This document shows, in pieces, positions 16,453 through 25,642 of a stretch of 64,000 bases of DNA. The DNA is taken from contig NZ_FNGM01000010.1 in NCBI RefSeq assembly GCF_900102965.1, positions 124,001-188,000 on the forward strand, in the 5' to 3' direction. Made by a program: the position numbers and the translations under genes. The notes under the pieces were generated by a model, which saw only the letters and a program-made list of their open reading frames with translations, had not been told where the DNA came from and made no database searches. Source of the DNA: Paenibacillus jilunlii (GTDB lineage Bacteria; Bacillota; Bacilli; Paenibacillales; Paenibacillaceae). How positions within the stretch are numbered: position 1 is the first letter of the stretch; each line of letters opens with the position of its first letter.

Positions 16453-17622
16453 ATGAGTTTACGCTACTTAACAGCGGGGGAAACGCACGGCCCCCAGCTT
16501 ACAGCTATTATCGAAGGACTGCCCAGCAATTTGACACTTGATTTTGAGGAGCTTAACTTTCAACTGCAGCGGCGGCAAAAAGGCTACGGGCGGGGACGGC
16601 GGATGCAGATCGAGAAGGATTCGGCAGAAATCGTCGGCGGAGTCCGTCATGGATACACCACCGGTGCTCCTGTAGCTCTGGTTGTGGAGAATAAGGACTG
16701 GACCCATTGGAAAAATATTATGAACATCGAACCTATTCCCGGCAGCGACGAAGAGAAGCGGCGTGTGAACCGCCCCCGTCCCGGACATGCGGACCTGAAC
16801 GGCGGACTGAAATATAATCTGACGGACCTCCGGAATGTGCTTGAGCGCTCCAGCGCCCGCGAAACCGCGGCTAGAGTGGCTGTAGGTGCAGTAGCCCGGC
16901 AGCTTCTGGCTGCGTTTGGTGTGAAGATTGCAGGACAGGTGATCCGTATCGGTGAAATTGAAGCACCTGCGAATGATCTGCCGATTGACGAGCTGATCGA
17001 GCAGACAGAAGCTTCTTCTGTGAGAGTCGTGGATAAAGAAACTGAGAAGAAGATGGAAGCCTACATAGATAAGATCAAGGAGGAAGGCGACTCCATTGGC
17101 GGCATCGTGGAATGTATCGTTGAAGGCCTGCCTGTCGGCCTGGGAAGCCATGTTCAATCCGACCGCAAGCTGGACGGTGCCATCGCCGGTGCAGTAATGT
17201 CCATCAACGCCTTCAAGGGTGTGGAAATCGGCATTGGTTTTGAGGCAGGCAAGCTGCGGGGCTCGCAGGTCCATGATGAGATCCTGTATGAAGCATCCCG
17301 GGGATACTACCGGGCGAGCAATCGTCTGGGCGGCTTTGAAGGCGGAATGACCAACGGAATGCCGGTTGTGGTCCGCGGAGTGATGAAGCCGATTCCGACG
17401 TTGTACAAACCGCTGCAAAGTGTGGATATCGACACGAAAGAGCCTTTTACCGCCCAGGTGGAACGTTCAGACGCTTGTGCTGTGCCGGCAGCTTGTGTGG
17501 TGCTTGAGAATGTGGTGGCCTGGGAGATCGCCAAAGCCTTCCTGGACAAGTTCGGCGGCGATTCCATCGAGGAGATCAGAGCCAACTACAACAATTACCA
17601 GTCACAGCTGGAGAGCTACTAA
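16453..17622 (+). CDS. aroC: Chorismate synthase
   Basis: Last shikimate-pathway enzyme; converts 5-enolpyruvylshikimate-3-phosphate to chorismate with reduced FMN. It has 389 residues. It begins MSLRYLTAGETHGPQLTAII, and the signatures RPRPGHADLNG, RSSARETAARVAVGAVA and GGFEGGMTNGMP are intact. ATG 16453 follows AAGGGGGAA; the in-frame GTG at 16435 precedes that site. It overlaps aroB by 1 nt. Confidence 0.97.
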   Translation: MSLRYLTAGETHGPQLTAIIEGLPSNLTLDFEELNFQLQRRQKGYGRGRRMQIEKDSAEIVGGVRHGYTTGAPVALVVENKDWTHWKNIMNIEPIPGSDEEKRRVNRPRPGHADLNGGLKYNLTDLRNVLERSSARETAARVAVGAVARQLLAAFGVKIAGQVIRIGEIEAPANDLPIDELIEQTEASSVRVVDKETEKKMEAYIDKIKEEGDSIGGIVECIVEGLPVGLGSHVQSDRKLDGAIAGAVMSINAFKGVEIGIGFEAGKLRGSQVHDEILYEASRGYYRASNRLGGFEGGMTNGMPVVVRGVMKPIPTLYKPLQSVDIDTKEPFTAQVERSDACAVPAACVVLENVVAWEIAKAFLDKFGGDSIEEIRANYNNYQSQLESY

Positions 17623-18728
17623 TGATGCGCAGCATTACGGTAGACCTCGGTGAACGTTCCTATCCGATCCATATCGGAAGCGGACTCTTGCGTGACATCG
17701 GCCAGCATTGTGTGAAGGCCGGGTTTCCGCTCCGCAGTCCGCTGCTGATCGTCAGTGACAGCGAAGTGGCCCCGCGGTATCTTTCCGTGGTTGAAGCCGC
17801 CCTGCGCGGAGAAGGATATTCCGTAGTCAGTCATGTGATTCCAGCCGGAGAGGCTTCCAAATCACTGGCCGTATATGAAGAAGTCATCACAACGGCAATC
17901 CAGGCCGGGTTGGACCGCAGTTCAGCCGTACTGGCACTGGGCGGCGGTGTGGTAGGGGATCTGGCGGGTTTTGTAGCCGCATCTTATATGCGCGGAATAG
18001 GCTTCATTCAGATTCCTACTACAATATTAGCCCATGACAGCAGTGTAGGCGGCAAGGTGGCGGTCAATCATCCGCTGGCGAAGAATATGATTGGCGCCTT
18101 CTATCAGCCGTCGCTGGTGCTGTATGATTTGGATACCCTGGGCACGCTTCCGCCGCGCCAAATCTCTTCGGGACTGGCTGAAGTGGTAAAGCACGGTCTG
18201 ATTCTGGACCGTGACTTTGCTTACTGGTGCCTTGAACATGCTTCTGAGCTGCTCTCGCTGAATACAGAGGCATTGGGATATGCTCTGGAGCGTGGCTGTG
18301 CGATCAAGGCCCAGGTCGTCAGCAATGACGAGCGTGAGCATGGGCAAAGAGCGTTTCTGAACCTTGGGCATACGATCGGACACGCGATTGAAGCCGTGGG
18401 CGGATACGGTGTATTCCTGCACGGTGAGGCCATTGCCATCGGAATGGCAGGCTCTGCGCTTCTCGCTGCCAAGCTTGGCCGGGAGAGGGCGATTTATGAG
18501 GATACCATTGCCATGCTGTCAGCACTTTCGCTTCCCGTGAAATTACCTGCGGAATACAGCGAGGATGAGCTGATGGAAGCGATGATGCATGACAAGAAAT
18601 TCAAGGAGGGCAAGATGACCTTTATCGTGCCGGATTCAATCGGCGCTGTCAGTATCGTGAATGATGTGCAGCAGAGCGCCGTGCGCGAGGTTCTTGCACA
18701 GCTTAAGAAGGAGGGAAGCCCGTGGTAA
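17622..18728 (+). CDS. aroB: 3-dehydroquinate synthase
   Basis: Second shikimate-pathway enzyme; NAD- and metal-dependent cyclisation of DAHP. It has 368 residues. GGGVVGDLAGFVAASYMRG, PTTILAHDSSVGGKVAVNH, the metal-binding GLAEVVKHG and LNLGHTIGHAIE segments, and HGEAIAIGM are visible. It starts on the last base of the aroC stop and overlaps aroH by 7 nt, so the three genes are translationally coupled. Confidence 0.97.
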   Translation: MMRSITVDLGERSYPIHIGSGLLRDIGQHCVKAGFPLRSPLLIVSDSEVAPRYLSVVEAALRGEGYSVVSHVIPAGEASKSLAVYEEVITTAIQAGLDRSSAVLALGGGVVGDLAGFVAASYMRGIGFIQIPTTILAHDSSVGGKVAVNHPLAKNMIGAFYQPSLVLYDLDTLGTLPPRQISSGLAEVVKHGLILDRDFAYWCLEHASELLSLNTEALGYALERGCAIKAQVVSNDEREHGQRAFLNLGHTIGHAIEAVGGYGVFLHGEAIAIGMAGSALLAAKLGRERAIYEDTIAMLSALSLPVKLPAEYSEDELMEAMMHDKKFKEGKMTFIVPDSIGAVSIVNDVQQSAVREVLAQLKKEGSPW

Positions 18729-19093
18729 ACCGGGGAATACGCGGTGCAACAACCGTAACCAACAATGAGGAAAACGAAATCCTGCGGGAAACGGTTGTTC
18801 TGCTGCGCGAGATTGTGGAGCGCAATGACGTCATTGCGGAAGATATCTGCAGCGTGTGGATTACTGTGACCGGAGATCTGGACGCTACCTTTCCGGCGCG
18901 GGCCATCCGGGAAATTGAAGGCTGGGATCTGGTGCCTCTGATGTGCTCCGTGGAGATTCCCGTCAAAGGCGGCCTGCCGATGTGCATCCGGCTTATGGTG
19001 CAGGTCAACACCGATAAATCGCAGCGGGATATCCGCCATGTTTATTTGAATGAAGCCCGGAAGCTTCGTCCGGATCTCTCACAGCAGAAGTAA
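18722..19093 (+). CDS. aroH: Chorismate mutase, AroH class
   Basis: Converts chorismate to prephenate for Phe/Tyr synthesis. It has 123 residues, a trimeric alpha/beta-barrel-class enzyme. RGIRGATTV holds the active-site Arg near residue 7, CSVEIPVKGGLP holds the Cys and Glu, and CIRLMVQVNT holds the second Arg. The GTG start overlaps aroB, with AAGGAGGGA upstream. It is the last gene before the TRAP-regulated trp leader. Confidence 0.96.
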   Translation: MVNRGIRGATTVTNNEENEILRETVVLLREIVERNDVIAEDICSVWITVTGDLDATFPARAIREIEGWDLVPLMCSVEIPVKGGLPMCIRLMVQVNTDKSQRDIRHVYLNEARKLRPDLSQQK

Positions 19094-19137
19094 CAAATTC
19101 CTTTTGCAGGGTTGCCATGGACCAAGGCCATCATGTA

Positions 19138-19222
19138 TAGTGTAGTTAGCCGAGTGAAGCAGAGTTTAGTTTAGTTGAGATGAGTATAGTTGAGCAGAGT
19201 GCAGGATTTTAGTTGAGTTTAG
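19138..19222 (+). promoter_or_regulatory. TRAP binding site in the trp operon leader
   Basis: About 15 GAG/TAG triplets lie in 85 nt. Eight stand at exact 5-nt spacing (19162, 19167, 19172, 19177, 19182, 19187, 19192, 19197). Others are at 19138, 19143, 19147 and 19152 before, and 19210, 19215 and 19220 after. This is the (G/U)AG-N2 pattern bound by the 11-subunit TRAP ring. mtrB lies at 8657-8905. Confidence 0.95.
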
Positions 19223-19371
19223 GCATGTATCGCGTATGATTGCAATTCTCTTTTTAAGTTACACGTTAGTGCTTATTTGCATTATCGCTGTATTCTTTTA
19301 TAGGGGGGAGTGCATCCATTGCGATGGTGATATGCCGCTCATTTGCGCTTTTCCATATACTTACTTACACC

Positions 19372-19395
19372 AACCTCTACTTCGGTAGAGGTTTT
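19372..19395 (+). terminator. trp leader attenuator terminator
   Basis: Stem aacctctac / gtagaggtt with a TTCG loop and a T-run, 48 nt before trpE. It is about 150 nt downstream of the TRAP site. TAGGGG at 19301-19306 could pair with CCTCTA of the 5' arm, and AGAG segments of the TRAP site with CTCT, as possible antiterminators (inference). Confidence 0.85.
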
Positions 19396-19442
19396 TCTGT
19401 ATTTCGGACATTATAAACCAACATTTCAAGGAGGCATCCCAA

Positions 19443-20996
19443 GTGACGAATCCAAGTGTAGAAGAAGTGCTGTCGCTGTCGCGGGAATATAATCTGATCC
19501 CTGTAGTTACGCGGCTGCTCGCCGATATGGAGACACCCATCCGGTTATTCCAGCGGTTTGCCGGGCAGGACCGGGCTTTTTTGCTGGAGAGTGTAGAGGG
19601 CGGGATCCAATGGGCCCGTTATTCTTTTATCGGCAGTGACCCTTTCCTGATGGTCTCGGGCAAAAAAGGCGAAGTCCATGTGGAGGTCGGCGGCGGGAAG
19701 AGACGGCTGTCCGGCAAACCCGTCGAGGAGCTCAAAGCACTGCTCCGCTCATACCGCAGTCCTAAGCTGGACGGGATGCCTCCTTTTACAGGCGGGGCCA
19801 TCGGATTCTTCGGATATGATCTGCTGCAGTATTATGAGAAGCTTTCCGCCCACGCAGTCGATGACTTGAATATGGATGATATCCGCTTCATGTTCTGCGA
19901 CCGCATTATCGTATTCGATCATGTGAAACAGCAGATTCTGCTGGTGGGTAACCTGCATATCAAGGACGGGGATACGGATTCCGATATCCGGGCCGGATAT
20001 GAGGAGCTGAGGCGCCGGCTGGAGAATATGGCTGAGGAGCTGCAGAAGGACGGACCGAAGGAAAACGTCAACCGGCGCAGCATACCCCAGGATATTGAGC
20101 TGGGTGAGATCCATTCGAACCTTACCAAGGAACAGTACATCAGCAATGTGGAGCAGGCGAAGGAATATATCCGGGCTGGGGATATTTTCCAGGTGGTGCT
20201 GTCTCAGCGGCTGCACATTGAAACAGAAGTATCCCCGCTGCATGTCTACCGGATGCTTCGGACGTTGAACCCTTCCCCGTATATGTATTATCTGAAAATG
20301 GATGAGGAAATCATCGTCGGCACTTCGCCCGAGGCGCTGGTCAAGGTGGACGGAGGCCGTGTGGAAACCCGTCCCATCGCCGGGACCCGTCCCCGCGGAG
20401 AGAACGAAGCCCATGACCGTGCGCTGGCTGCTGAACTGCTGGAGGATGAAAAGGAACGGGCAGAGCATCTGATGCTGGTGGATCTGGGCCGCAATGACCT
20501 GGGCAGAGTGTCCAAATTCGGTACGGTAAAATGTGATTCCTTCATGGAAATCGAGAAGTACTCGCATGTGATGCATATCGTCTCGAATGTGTCAGGGACA
20601 CTGGACGAAGGCAAGGATTTCTTCGATGCCTTCCTCTCCTGTCTGCCGGCAGGGACCGTATCGGGGGCGCCGAAGCTGCGGGCGATGGAAATCATCGCCG
20701 AACTTGAACGGGAAGCAAGAGGCGCTTATGCGGGAGCCATCGGCTATCTTGGGTTTTCCGGAAATATGGATTCCTGCATTACGATCCGCACCATCATTTT
20801 CCGCAAAGGCCGGGCTTATGTGCAGGCTGGGGCAGGAATCGTGTGGGATTCGGTTCCCGAGAAGGAATATGAAGAGACCGTCAACAAGGCCAAAGCGATG
20901 CTGAAGGCGATCCGGATGGCAGAAGCCATGTTCCCGGCCGAAGCCAAAGAAAAACAGGTAATCAACCAGGATTACATGTATGAATATACCCCTTGA
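19443..20996 (+). CDS. trpE: Anthranilate synthase component I
   Basis: Uses chorismate and ammonia, from glutamine through a TrpG/PabA subunit not present in this window, to form anthranilate. It has 517 residues. The N-terminal feedback element FLLESVEGG is present, then GGAIGFFGYD, the catalytic SPEALVKV, RPIAGTRPRG, LVDLGRNDLGRV and SGAPKLRAMEII. The GTG start has AAGGAGG upstream. It is the first gene of trpEDCFBA and is controlled by the TRAP-type leader. Confidence 0.98.
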   Translation: MTNPSVEEVLSLSREYNLIPVVTRLLADMETPIRLFQRFAGQDRAFLLESVEGGIQWARYSFIGSDPFLMVSGKKGEVHVEVGGGKRRLSGKPVEELKALLRSYRSPKLDGMPPFTGGAIGFFGYDLLQYYEKLSAHAVDDLNMDDIRFMFCDRIIVFDHVKQQILLVGNLHIKDGDTDSDIRAGYEELRRRLENMAEELQKDGPKENVNRRSIPQDIELGEIHSNLTKEQYISNVEQAKEYIRAGDIFQVVLSQRLHIETEVSPLHVYRMLRTLNPSPYMYYLKMDEEIIVGTSPEALVKVDGGRVETRPIAGTRPRGENEAHDRALAAELLEDEKERAEHLMLVDLGRNDLGRVSKFGTVKCDSFMEIEKYSHVMHIVSNVSGTLDEGKDFFDAFLSCLPAGTVSGAPKLRAMEIIAELEREARGAYAGAIGYLGFSGNMDSCITIRTIIFRKGRAYVQAGAGIVWDSVPEKEYEETVNKAKAMLKAIRMAEAMFPAEAKEKQVINQDYMYEYTP

Positions 20997-21037
20997 TCCC
21001 GGCGGGTCAAGAACACAATGAACAGGAGGAAATCAGG

Positions 21038-22078
21038 ATGGACGCAAGCCAAAGGATACAATCAGGGATTACCAGTATCATCGAAGGCCGGGATCTCAGC
21101 CGGCTGCAGGCGCGGGAGATTATGGGGTCAATTATGGAAGGATCAGCCTCAGCGGTGCAGATTGGCTCGCTGTTGACGGCACTCCGGATTAAGGGGGAAA
21201 CCGTCGAAGAAATCACCGGGTTCGCGGAAGCGATGCGGGGGTTCAGCACCCATGTAGCTACAGAACGGTCCCAACTGCTGGATACCTGCGGAACCGGCGG
21301 CTCTGGCATCCATAAGTTCAATATTTCCACAGCCTCGGCCATTATCTCATCTGCTGCTTCCGTCCGGGTAGCCAAGCACGGCAACCGTTCTGCCTCCGGC
21401 AGAGCCGGCAGTGCCGATGTGCTTGAGGCACTTGGAGTCAATATTCATCTGAATGCAGAGCAGGCCCGGCAGTGCCTGGACAGCATCGGTATCTGCTTCC
21501 TGTTCGCGCAAATCTATCATCCGTCGATGAAGCACGCTGCAGCACCCCGGAAGGAGCTGGGGTTCCGCACCGTATTCAATATGCTGGGACCCCTGACGAA
21601 CCCGGCAGGGGCAGACCGTCAGCTGATGGGGATTTACGACAGGGACAAGACGCAGACGATAGCCCAGGTGCTGAAAGAGCTTGGTTCCAAGCGTGCGATG
21701 ATTGTGAGCAGTCTGGACGGCCTGGATGAGATCAGTATTTCAGCGCCGACACAGGTGTCTGAACTGAAGAACGGTGTGGTGACAACCTATGAGATCACCC
21801 CTCAGGAACTGGGGCTAAGCACACATCCGCTGGAGGATGTCCTTGGCGGTGATGCGGCGGAGAATGCGGCAATCATCACCGGAGTGCTGCAAGGAGATCT
21901 GAATCCTTACCGTGATATTGTCCTCGCCAATGCGGGCGCATGCATTTATGTGGCTGGACTTGCGGATACCCTGCAAGAGGGTGTGGAAAAAGCAAAGACT
22001 GTAGTAGATTCCGGTGCTGCGCTGCTGAAGCTGGAGCAGCTCAAAGCCATGACAAAGGAGCTTGATTATGTATCTTGA
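21038..22078 (+). CDS. trpD: Anthranilate phosphoribosyltransferase
   Basis: Joins anthranilate and PRPP to phosphoribosyl-anthranilate. It has 346 residues. The PRPP loop LLDTCGTGGSGIHKFNIS is visible, with KHGNRSASGRAGSADVLEALG and GFRTVFNMLGPLTNPA. ATG 21038 lies 7 nt after AGGAGGA; the in-frame ATT at 20993 falls inside the end of trpE and lacks such a site. It overlaps trpC by 11 nt. Confidence 0.97.
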   Translation: MDASQRIQSGITSIIEGRDLSRLQAREIMGSIMEGSASAVQIGSLLTALRIKGETVEEITGFAEAMRGFSTHVATERSQLLDTCGTGGSGIHKFNISTASAIISSAASVRVAKHGNRSASGRAGSADVLEALGVNIHLNAEQARQCLDSIGICFLFAQIYHPSMKHAAAPRKELGFRTVFNMLGPLTNPAGADRQLMGIYDRDKTQTIAQVLKELGSKRAMIVSSLDGLDEISISAPTQVSELKNGVVTTYEITPQELGLSTHPLEDVLGGDAAENAAIITGVLQGDLNPYRDIVLANAGACIYVAGLADTLQEGVEKAKTVVDSGAALLKLEQLKAMTKELDYVS

Positions 22079-22898
22079 GCGGATTGTTGCCACCAAAATC
22101 AATGAAGTAGAAGCCTTAAGCAAAACGTTCTCCTTAGAGGAGGCCAAGCATCAGATTGCAGCATTGCCTCCCACAAGAGGGTTTCGAACAGCGCTTACGA
22201 AGTCGCGCAACAGATCCATGGGGCTGATTGCCGAGGTAAAGAAGGCTTCTCCCTCCAAAGGCCTAATCCGGGCGGATTTCGATCCGGTGTCTATCGCCAT
22301 GGGGTATGAAGCGGGCGGAGCGGATTGTTTATCCGTCCTTACGGATAAAGACTATTTTCAGGGCAGTGGCGCTTATCTGCAGCAGGTTAGGGAGGCTGTG
22401 AAGCTTCCGCTGCTGCGCAAGGATTTCATTATCGATGAACGGCAGATCTACGAAGCCCGCCTGCTGGGTGCCGACGCGGTGCTGCTGATCGCAGCCATTC
22501 TGACGCCTGAACAGCTGATTTCGTTCACTGATACAGCTGCCTCGCTGGAGCTCGATATCCTGATTGAGATTCATGACCGGAGCGAGCTGGAGACCGTTCT
22601 GGCAACCGGGAAATTAGAGCACCCGGGGGTGCTGCTGGGGATTAACAACCGCAATCTGCGCACGTTCGAAACGGCGCTGTCTACCACAGCCGAGCTTGCT
22701 GCGCTGCTTCCCGGCTCAGTTCCCGTGATCAGCGAGAGCGGAATTGCCGGTCCGCAGGATATTGATTATCTGAGAACTACCGGAGCCAGCGGCGTGCTGG
22801 TTGGAGAATATCTGATGCGCCAGCCGGATGTGGAACAGGCAGTGAACGAGCTGCTTGGTGCGCTGCCGGAAGGGAAGGAACGTGCCGCCCGTGGCTGA
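22068..22898 (+). CDS. trpC: Indole-3-glycerol-phosphate synthase
   Basis: Ring closure of the CdRP intermediate to indole-3-glycerol phosphate, (beta/alpha)8 barrel, 276 residues. LIAEVKKASPSKGLI, LRKDFIIDERQIYEAR, LLGINNRNLRTF and ISESGIAG are present. ATG 22068 has AAAGGAG at the best spacing. It overlaps trpD at the start and trpF at the end, which indicates coupled translation. Confidence 0.97.
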   Translation: MYLERIVATKINEVEALSKTFSLEEAKHQIAALPPTRGFRTALTKSRNRSMGLIAEVKKASPSKGLIRADFDPVSIAMGYEAGGADCLSVLTDKDYFQGSGAYLQQVREAVKLPLLRKDFIIDERQIYEARLLGADAVLLIAAILTPEQLISFTDTAASLELDILIEIHDRSELETVLATGKLEHPGVLLGINNRNLRTFETALSTTAELAALLPGSVPVISESGIAGPQDIDYLRTTGASGVLVGEYLMRQPDVEQAVNELLGALPEGKERAARG

Positions 22899-23571
22899 GA
22901 CGCTGGTAAAAATCTGTGGACTTCAGGACGTTGAAGTGCTAAAATCTATGAAGCGATTACCTGTGGATTATATCGGGTTTGTGTTTGCAGAGAGCCGCCG
23001 CAGGGTGAGCCCCGAACAAGCGGCAGAGCTTATTGCTGAGCTTGCGGAATGGGAGAACGGGAAACCTCCGCTCGCCGCCGGAGTGTTTGTGAATCCTACA
23101 CTTGCTGAGCTTGAAGCGCTGCTCTCCACCGTACCGCTGAAGGTCATTCAGCTGCATGGCCAGGAGAGTGCGGAATTATGCCGGGCCGTCAAGGCGGCCT
23201 TTCCGCAGGTGCAGGTATGGAAGGCTCTTTCTGTAGCCACAAGCAGTGCTGAGTCCGCTGCGGACGATCCTCATTCCTTGCATCACTATGCCGGGGCCGT
23301 CGATGCTCTGCTGCTGGATACCTTTGACCCGTCCGGCAGCGGCGGCTCCGGGCGGACCTTTGATTGGGAGCAGATTCCAGCCTATAGACAGGCGGCTTGT
23401 GTATATGGCTTGCCTTTATTTGTAGCCGGTGGGCTGCATCCCGAGAATGTGCGTGAACTGCTGGATGGCTATGCTCCATACGGTGTAGATGTTTCAAGCG
23501 GAGTAGAGAGCAATGGGGTTAAGGATATCGTTAAAATGACAGCTTTTGTGGAAAGGGTGAAGCAATCATGA
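22891..23571 (+). CDS. trpF: Phosphoribosylanthranilate isomerase
   Basis: Amadori rearrangement step of Trp synthesis. It has about 226 residues. VKICGLQDVE carries the catalytic Cys; the phosphate-site regions FVFAESRRRVSP, LLLDTFDPSGSGGSGRTFDW and FVAGGLHPENV are visible, with the catalytic Asp in LLLDT. GTG 22891 is chosen (AAGGAA about 10 nt upstream); GTG 22882 is also possible. It overlaps trpC by 8 nt and trpB by the ATGA arrangement. Confidence 0.94.
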   Translation: MAETLVKICGLQDVEVLKSMKRLPVDYIGFVFAESRRRVSPEQAAELIAELAEWENGKPPLAAGVFVNPTLAELEALLSTVPLKVIQLHGQESAELCRAVKAAFPQVQVWKALSVATSSAESAADDPHSLHHYAGAVDALLLDTFDPSGSGGSGRTFDWEQIPAYRQAACVYGLPLFVAGGLHPENVRELLDGYAPYGVDVSSGVESNGVKDIVKMTAFVERVKQS

Positions 23572-24764
23572 TACAAGTACCGGACAAGAATGGGCGTTTT
23601 GGTTCTTTTGGAGGCCGCTTCGTTCCTGAAACGTTGATGAATGCGCTGATTGAGCTGGAGGAAGCTTACAACAGATTTTCCGCTGATCCTGCTTTTCAGA
23701 AGGAAGTGGATTATCTGCTCAAGCAATATTCCGGGCGCGAGACTCCGCTCTATTATGCGGAACGTCTCAGCAAACATCTGGGAGAAGCTAAAATATACTT
23801 GAAACGCGAGGATCTCAACCATACAGGTGCTCACAAAATCAACAATGCGATCGGCCAGGGCATTCTCGCCAAGATGATGGGCAAAACCAAAGTCATCGCC
23901 GAAACCGGCGCAGGCCAGCATGGTGTGGCTACGGCTACAGTAGCAGCGCTGCTCGGAATGGAGTGCAAGGTGTTCATGGGCGAAGAGGACACACGCCGCC
24001 AGGCGCTGAACGTATTCCGCATGAAGCTGCTGGGGGCTGAAGTCATTCCGGTGACTTCCGGTTCACGGACATTGAAGGATGCTGGGAATGAGGCGCTCCG
24101 CTACTGGGTCAGCAACGTGGAGGACACCTTCTATGTCCTGGGTTCTGCTGTGGGCCCGCATCCGTATCCGATGATGGTCCGCAATTTCCAGCGGATTATC
24201 GGGGATGAGACGCGGCGCCAGATTCTCGAAGCCGAAGGCAGGCTGCCGGATCTGCTGGTCGCGGCCGTGGGCGGCGGCAGCAATGCGATCGGCATGTTCT
24301 ATCCGTTCATGGAGGATGAGCAAGTCGGGATGATCGGGGTGGAAGCAGCCGGCAAAGGCGTGGAGACTCCATTCCACGCGGCAACGATGAGTAAAGGGAC
24401 CCGGGGGGTCTTTCAGGGCTCACTAAGCTATCTGCTGCAGGATGAGCATGGACAAGTACAGGAGGCGCATTCCATTTCCGCCGGTCTGGACTATCCCGGA
24501 GTAGGCCCTGAACATTCCTACCTCAAAGATGTCCACCGTGCACAATATGTGCCGGTTACGGATGATGAAGCCCTGGAAGCCCTGAAGCTGCTCTGCGTGA
24601 CCGAAGGGATTATTCCGGCGCTTGAATCCGCCCATGCCATTGCGCATGTTGTAAAGCTTGGACCGGCATTGACCAAGGATGATATCGTGGTGATCTGTTT
24701 GTCGGGACGCGGGGACAAGGATGTTGAGTCCATTATGGCCTACACGGAAGGGGCGGGTAAGTGA
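23568..24764 (+). CDS. trpB: Tryptophan synthase beta chain
   Basis: PLP enzyme that condenses indole with serine. It has 398 residues. The PLP lysine lies in LNHTGAHKINNAIGQ, with GAGQHG, the phosphate loop VGGGSNAIGMFYPF and the C-terminal LSGRGDKDV. It begins within the trpF stop and runs into trpA. The alpha subunit follows immediately, as expected for the alpha2-beta2 complex. Confidence 0.98.
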   Translation: MIQVPDKNGRFGSFGGRFVPETLMNALIELEEAYNRFSADPAFQKEVDYLLKQYSGRETPLYYAERLSKHLGEAKIYLKREDLNHTGAHKINNAIGQGILAKMMGKTKVIAETGAGQHGVATATVAALLGMECKVFMGEEDTRRQALNVFRMKLLGAEVIPVTSGSRTLKDAGNEALRYWVSNVEDTFYVLGSAVGPHPYPMMVRNFQRIIGDETRRQILEAEGRLPDLLVAAVGGGSNAIGMFYPFMEDEQVGMIGVEAAGKGVETPFHAATMSKGTRGVFQGSLSYLLQDEHGQVQEAHSISAGLDYPGVGPEHSYLKDVHRAQYVPVTDDEALEALKLLCVTEGIIPALESAHAIAHVVKLGPALTKDDIVVICLSGRGDKDVESIMAYTEGAGK

Positions 24765-25585
24765 TGACAACGGAAACAACGAACCGGATGGATTTGGCCT
24801 TCCGCAGGCTGAAGGAGGAGGGCCGGACAGCGCTGATTCCGTTCCTGACTGTAGGCGATCCGGATCTGGAGACTACGCTTGAGATTATCGCCGAGCTGGA
24901 AGCGGCAGGGGCGGATATTCTGGAGCTGGGCGTGCCTTATTCCGATCCGCTTGCGGACGGTCCGGTGATCCAGCGGGCCTCTTCCAGAGCATTGCGGGGC
25001 AATATCCATTTGCGTACCTGCATGGAAACAGCGCTGAAGGCCCGGCAGGCGGGCAGTGAGCTGCCTTTTATTCTGTTTACCTACTATAATCCGGTCATGC
25101 AGATGGGACTCGACAGCTTTTTCTCCCTGCTACATGCCCATGAGATCAGCGGACTGATTATTCCTGATCTTCCAGTGGAAGAGTCAGAGGATATGCGTCA
25201 GCGGAGCCGGGCGGCAGGAGTAAATCTTATTCCGCTTGTAGCGCCTACGTCCAGCGAGCGGATTGCGCGGATTGTCGCCGGGGCCAGCGGTTTCGTGTAC
25301 TGTGTATCTTCCCTTGGAGTTACAGGTGAACGCTCTTCCTTTCATTCCGGTGTGGATGAATTCATCGCTTCTGTCCGCCAGGCCACGGACCTTCCTGTGG
25401 CAGTGGGCTTTGGCATTTCGACCGGTGAGCAGGTAGCACGGTTTGCCCGTATCTGTGACGGTGTAGTGGTAGGCAGCGCAATCGTCCGCAAGGTCGAGGA
25501 TGTTATTCCACTGCTTAACAATGCTGCTACACGAAGTGAGGGCCTGTTGCAAATTCGTGAATTTGTGGCACAATTAAGACCATAA
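24764..25585 (+). CDS. trpA: Tryptophan synthase alpha chain
   Basis: Cleaves indole-3-glycerol phosphate and channels indole to TrpB. It has 273 residues. ALIPFLTVGDPDLETT holds the catalytic Glu/Asp region with LELGVPYSDPLADGPVIQ, and VGFGISTGEQVARF and GVVVGSAIV form the phosphate site. The ATG at 24764 shares its first base with the trpB stop; GTG 24761 is an alternative. Confidence 0.97.
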   Translation: MTTETTNRMDLAFRRLKEEGRTALIPFLTVGDPDLETTLEIIAELEAAGADILELGVPYSDPLADGPVIQRASSRALRGNIHLRTCMETALKARQAGSELPFILFTYYNPVMQMGLDSFFSLLHAHEISGLIIPDLPVEESEDMRQRSRAAGVNLIPLVAPTSSERIARIVAGASGFVYCVSSLGVTGERSSFHSGVDEFIASVRQATDLPVAVGFGISTGEQVARFARICDGVVVGSAIVRKVEDVIPLLNNAATRSEGLLQIREFVAQLRP

Positions 25586-25642
25586 CAGCCTGCTGGCAGA
25601 CCTGAAGCAGTTGGAGATTTTTATGGAGAGTGAGGACCGTTC

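Noticed and set aside
19310..19330. A six-codon leader peptide ending in Trp before the trp terminator
   Set aside because: The start overlaps the G-rich stretch that would be its ribosome binding site, only one Trp codon is present, and the TRAP site already explains regulation.
19094..19442. A tRNA-Trp T-box in the trp leader
   Set aside because: No T-box sequence or antiterminator bulge (GGTGGNACCGCG-like) was found.
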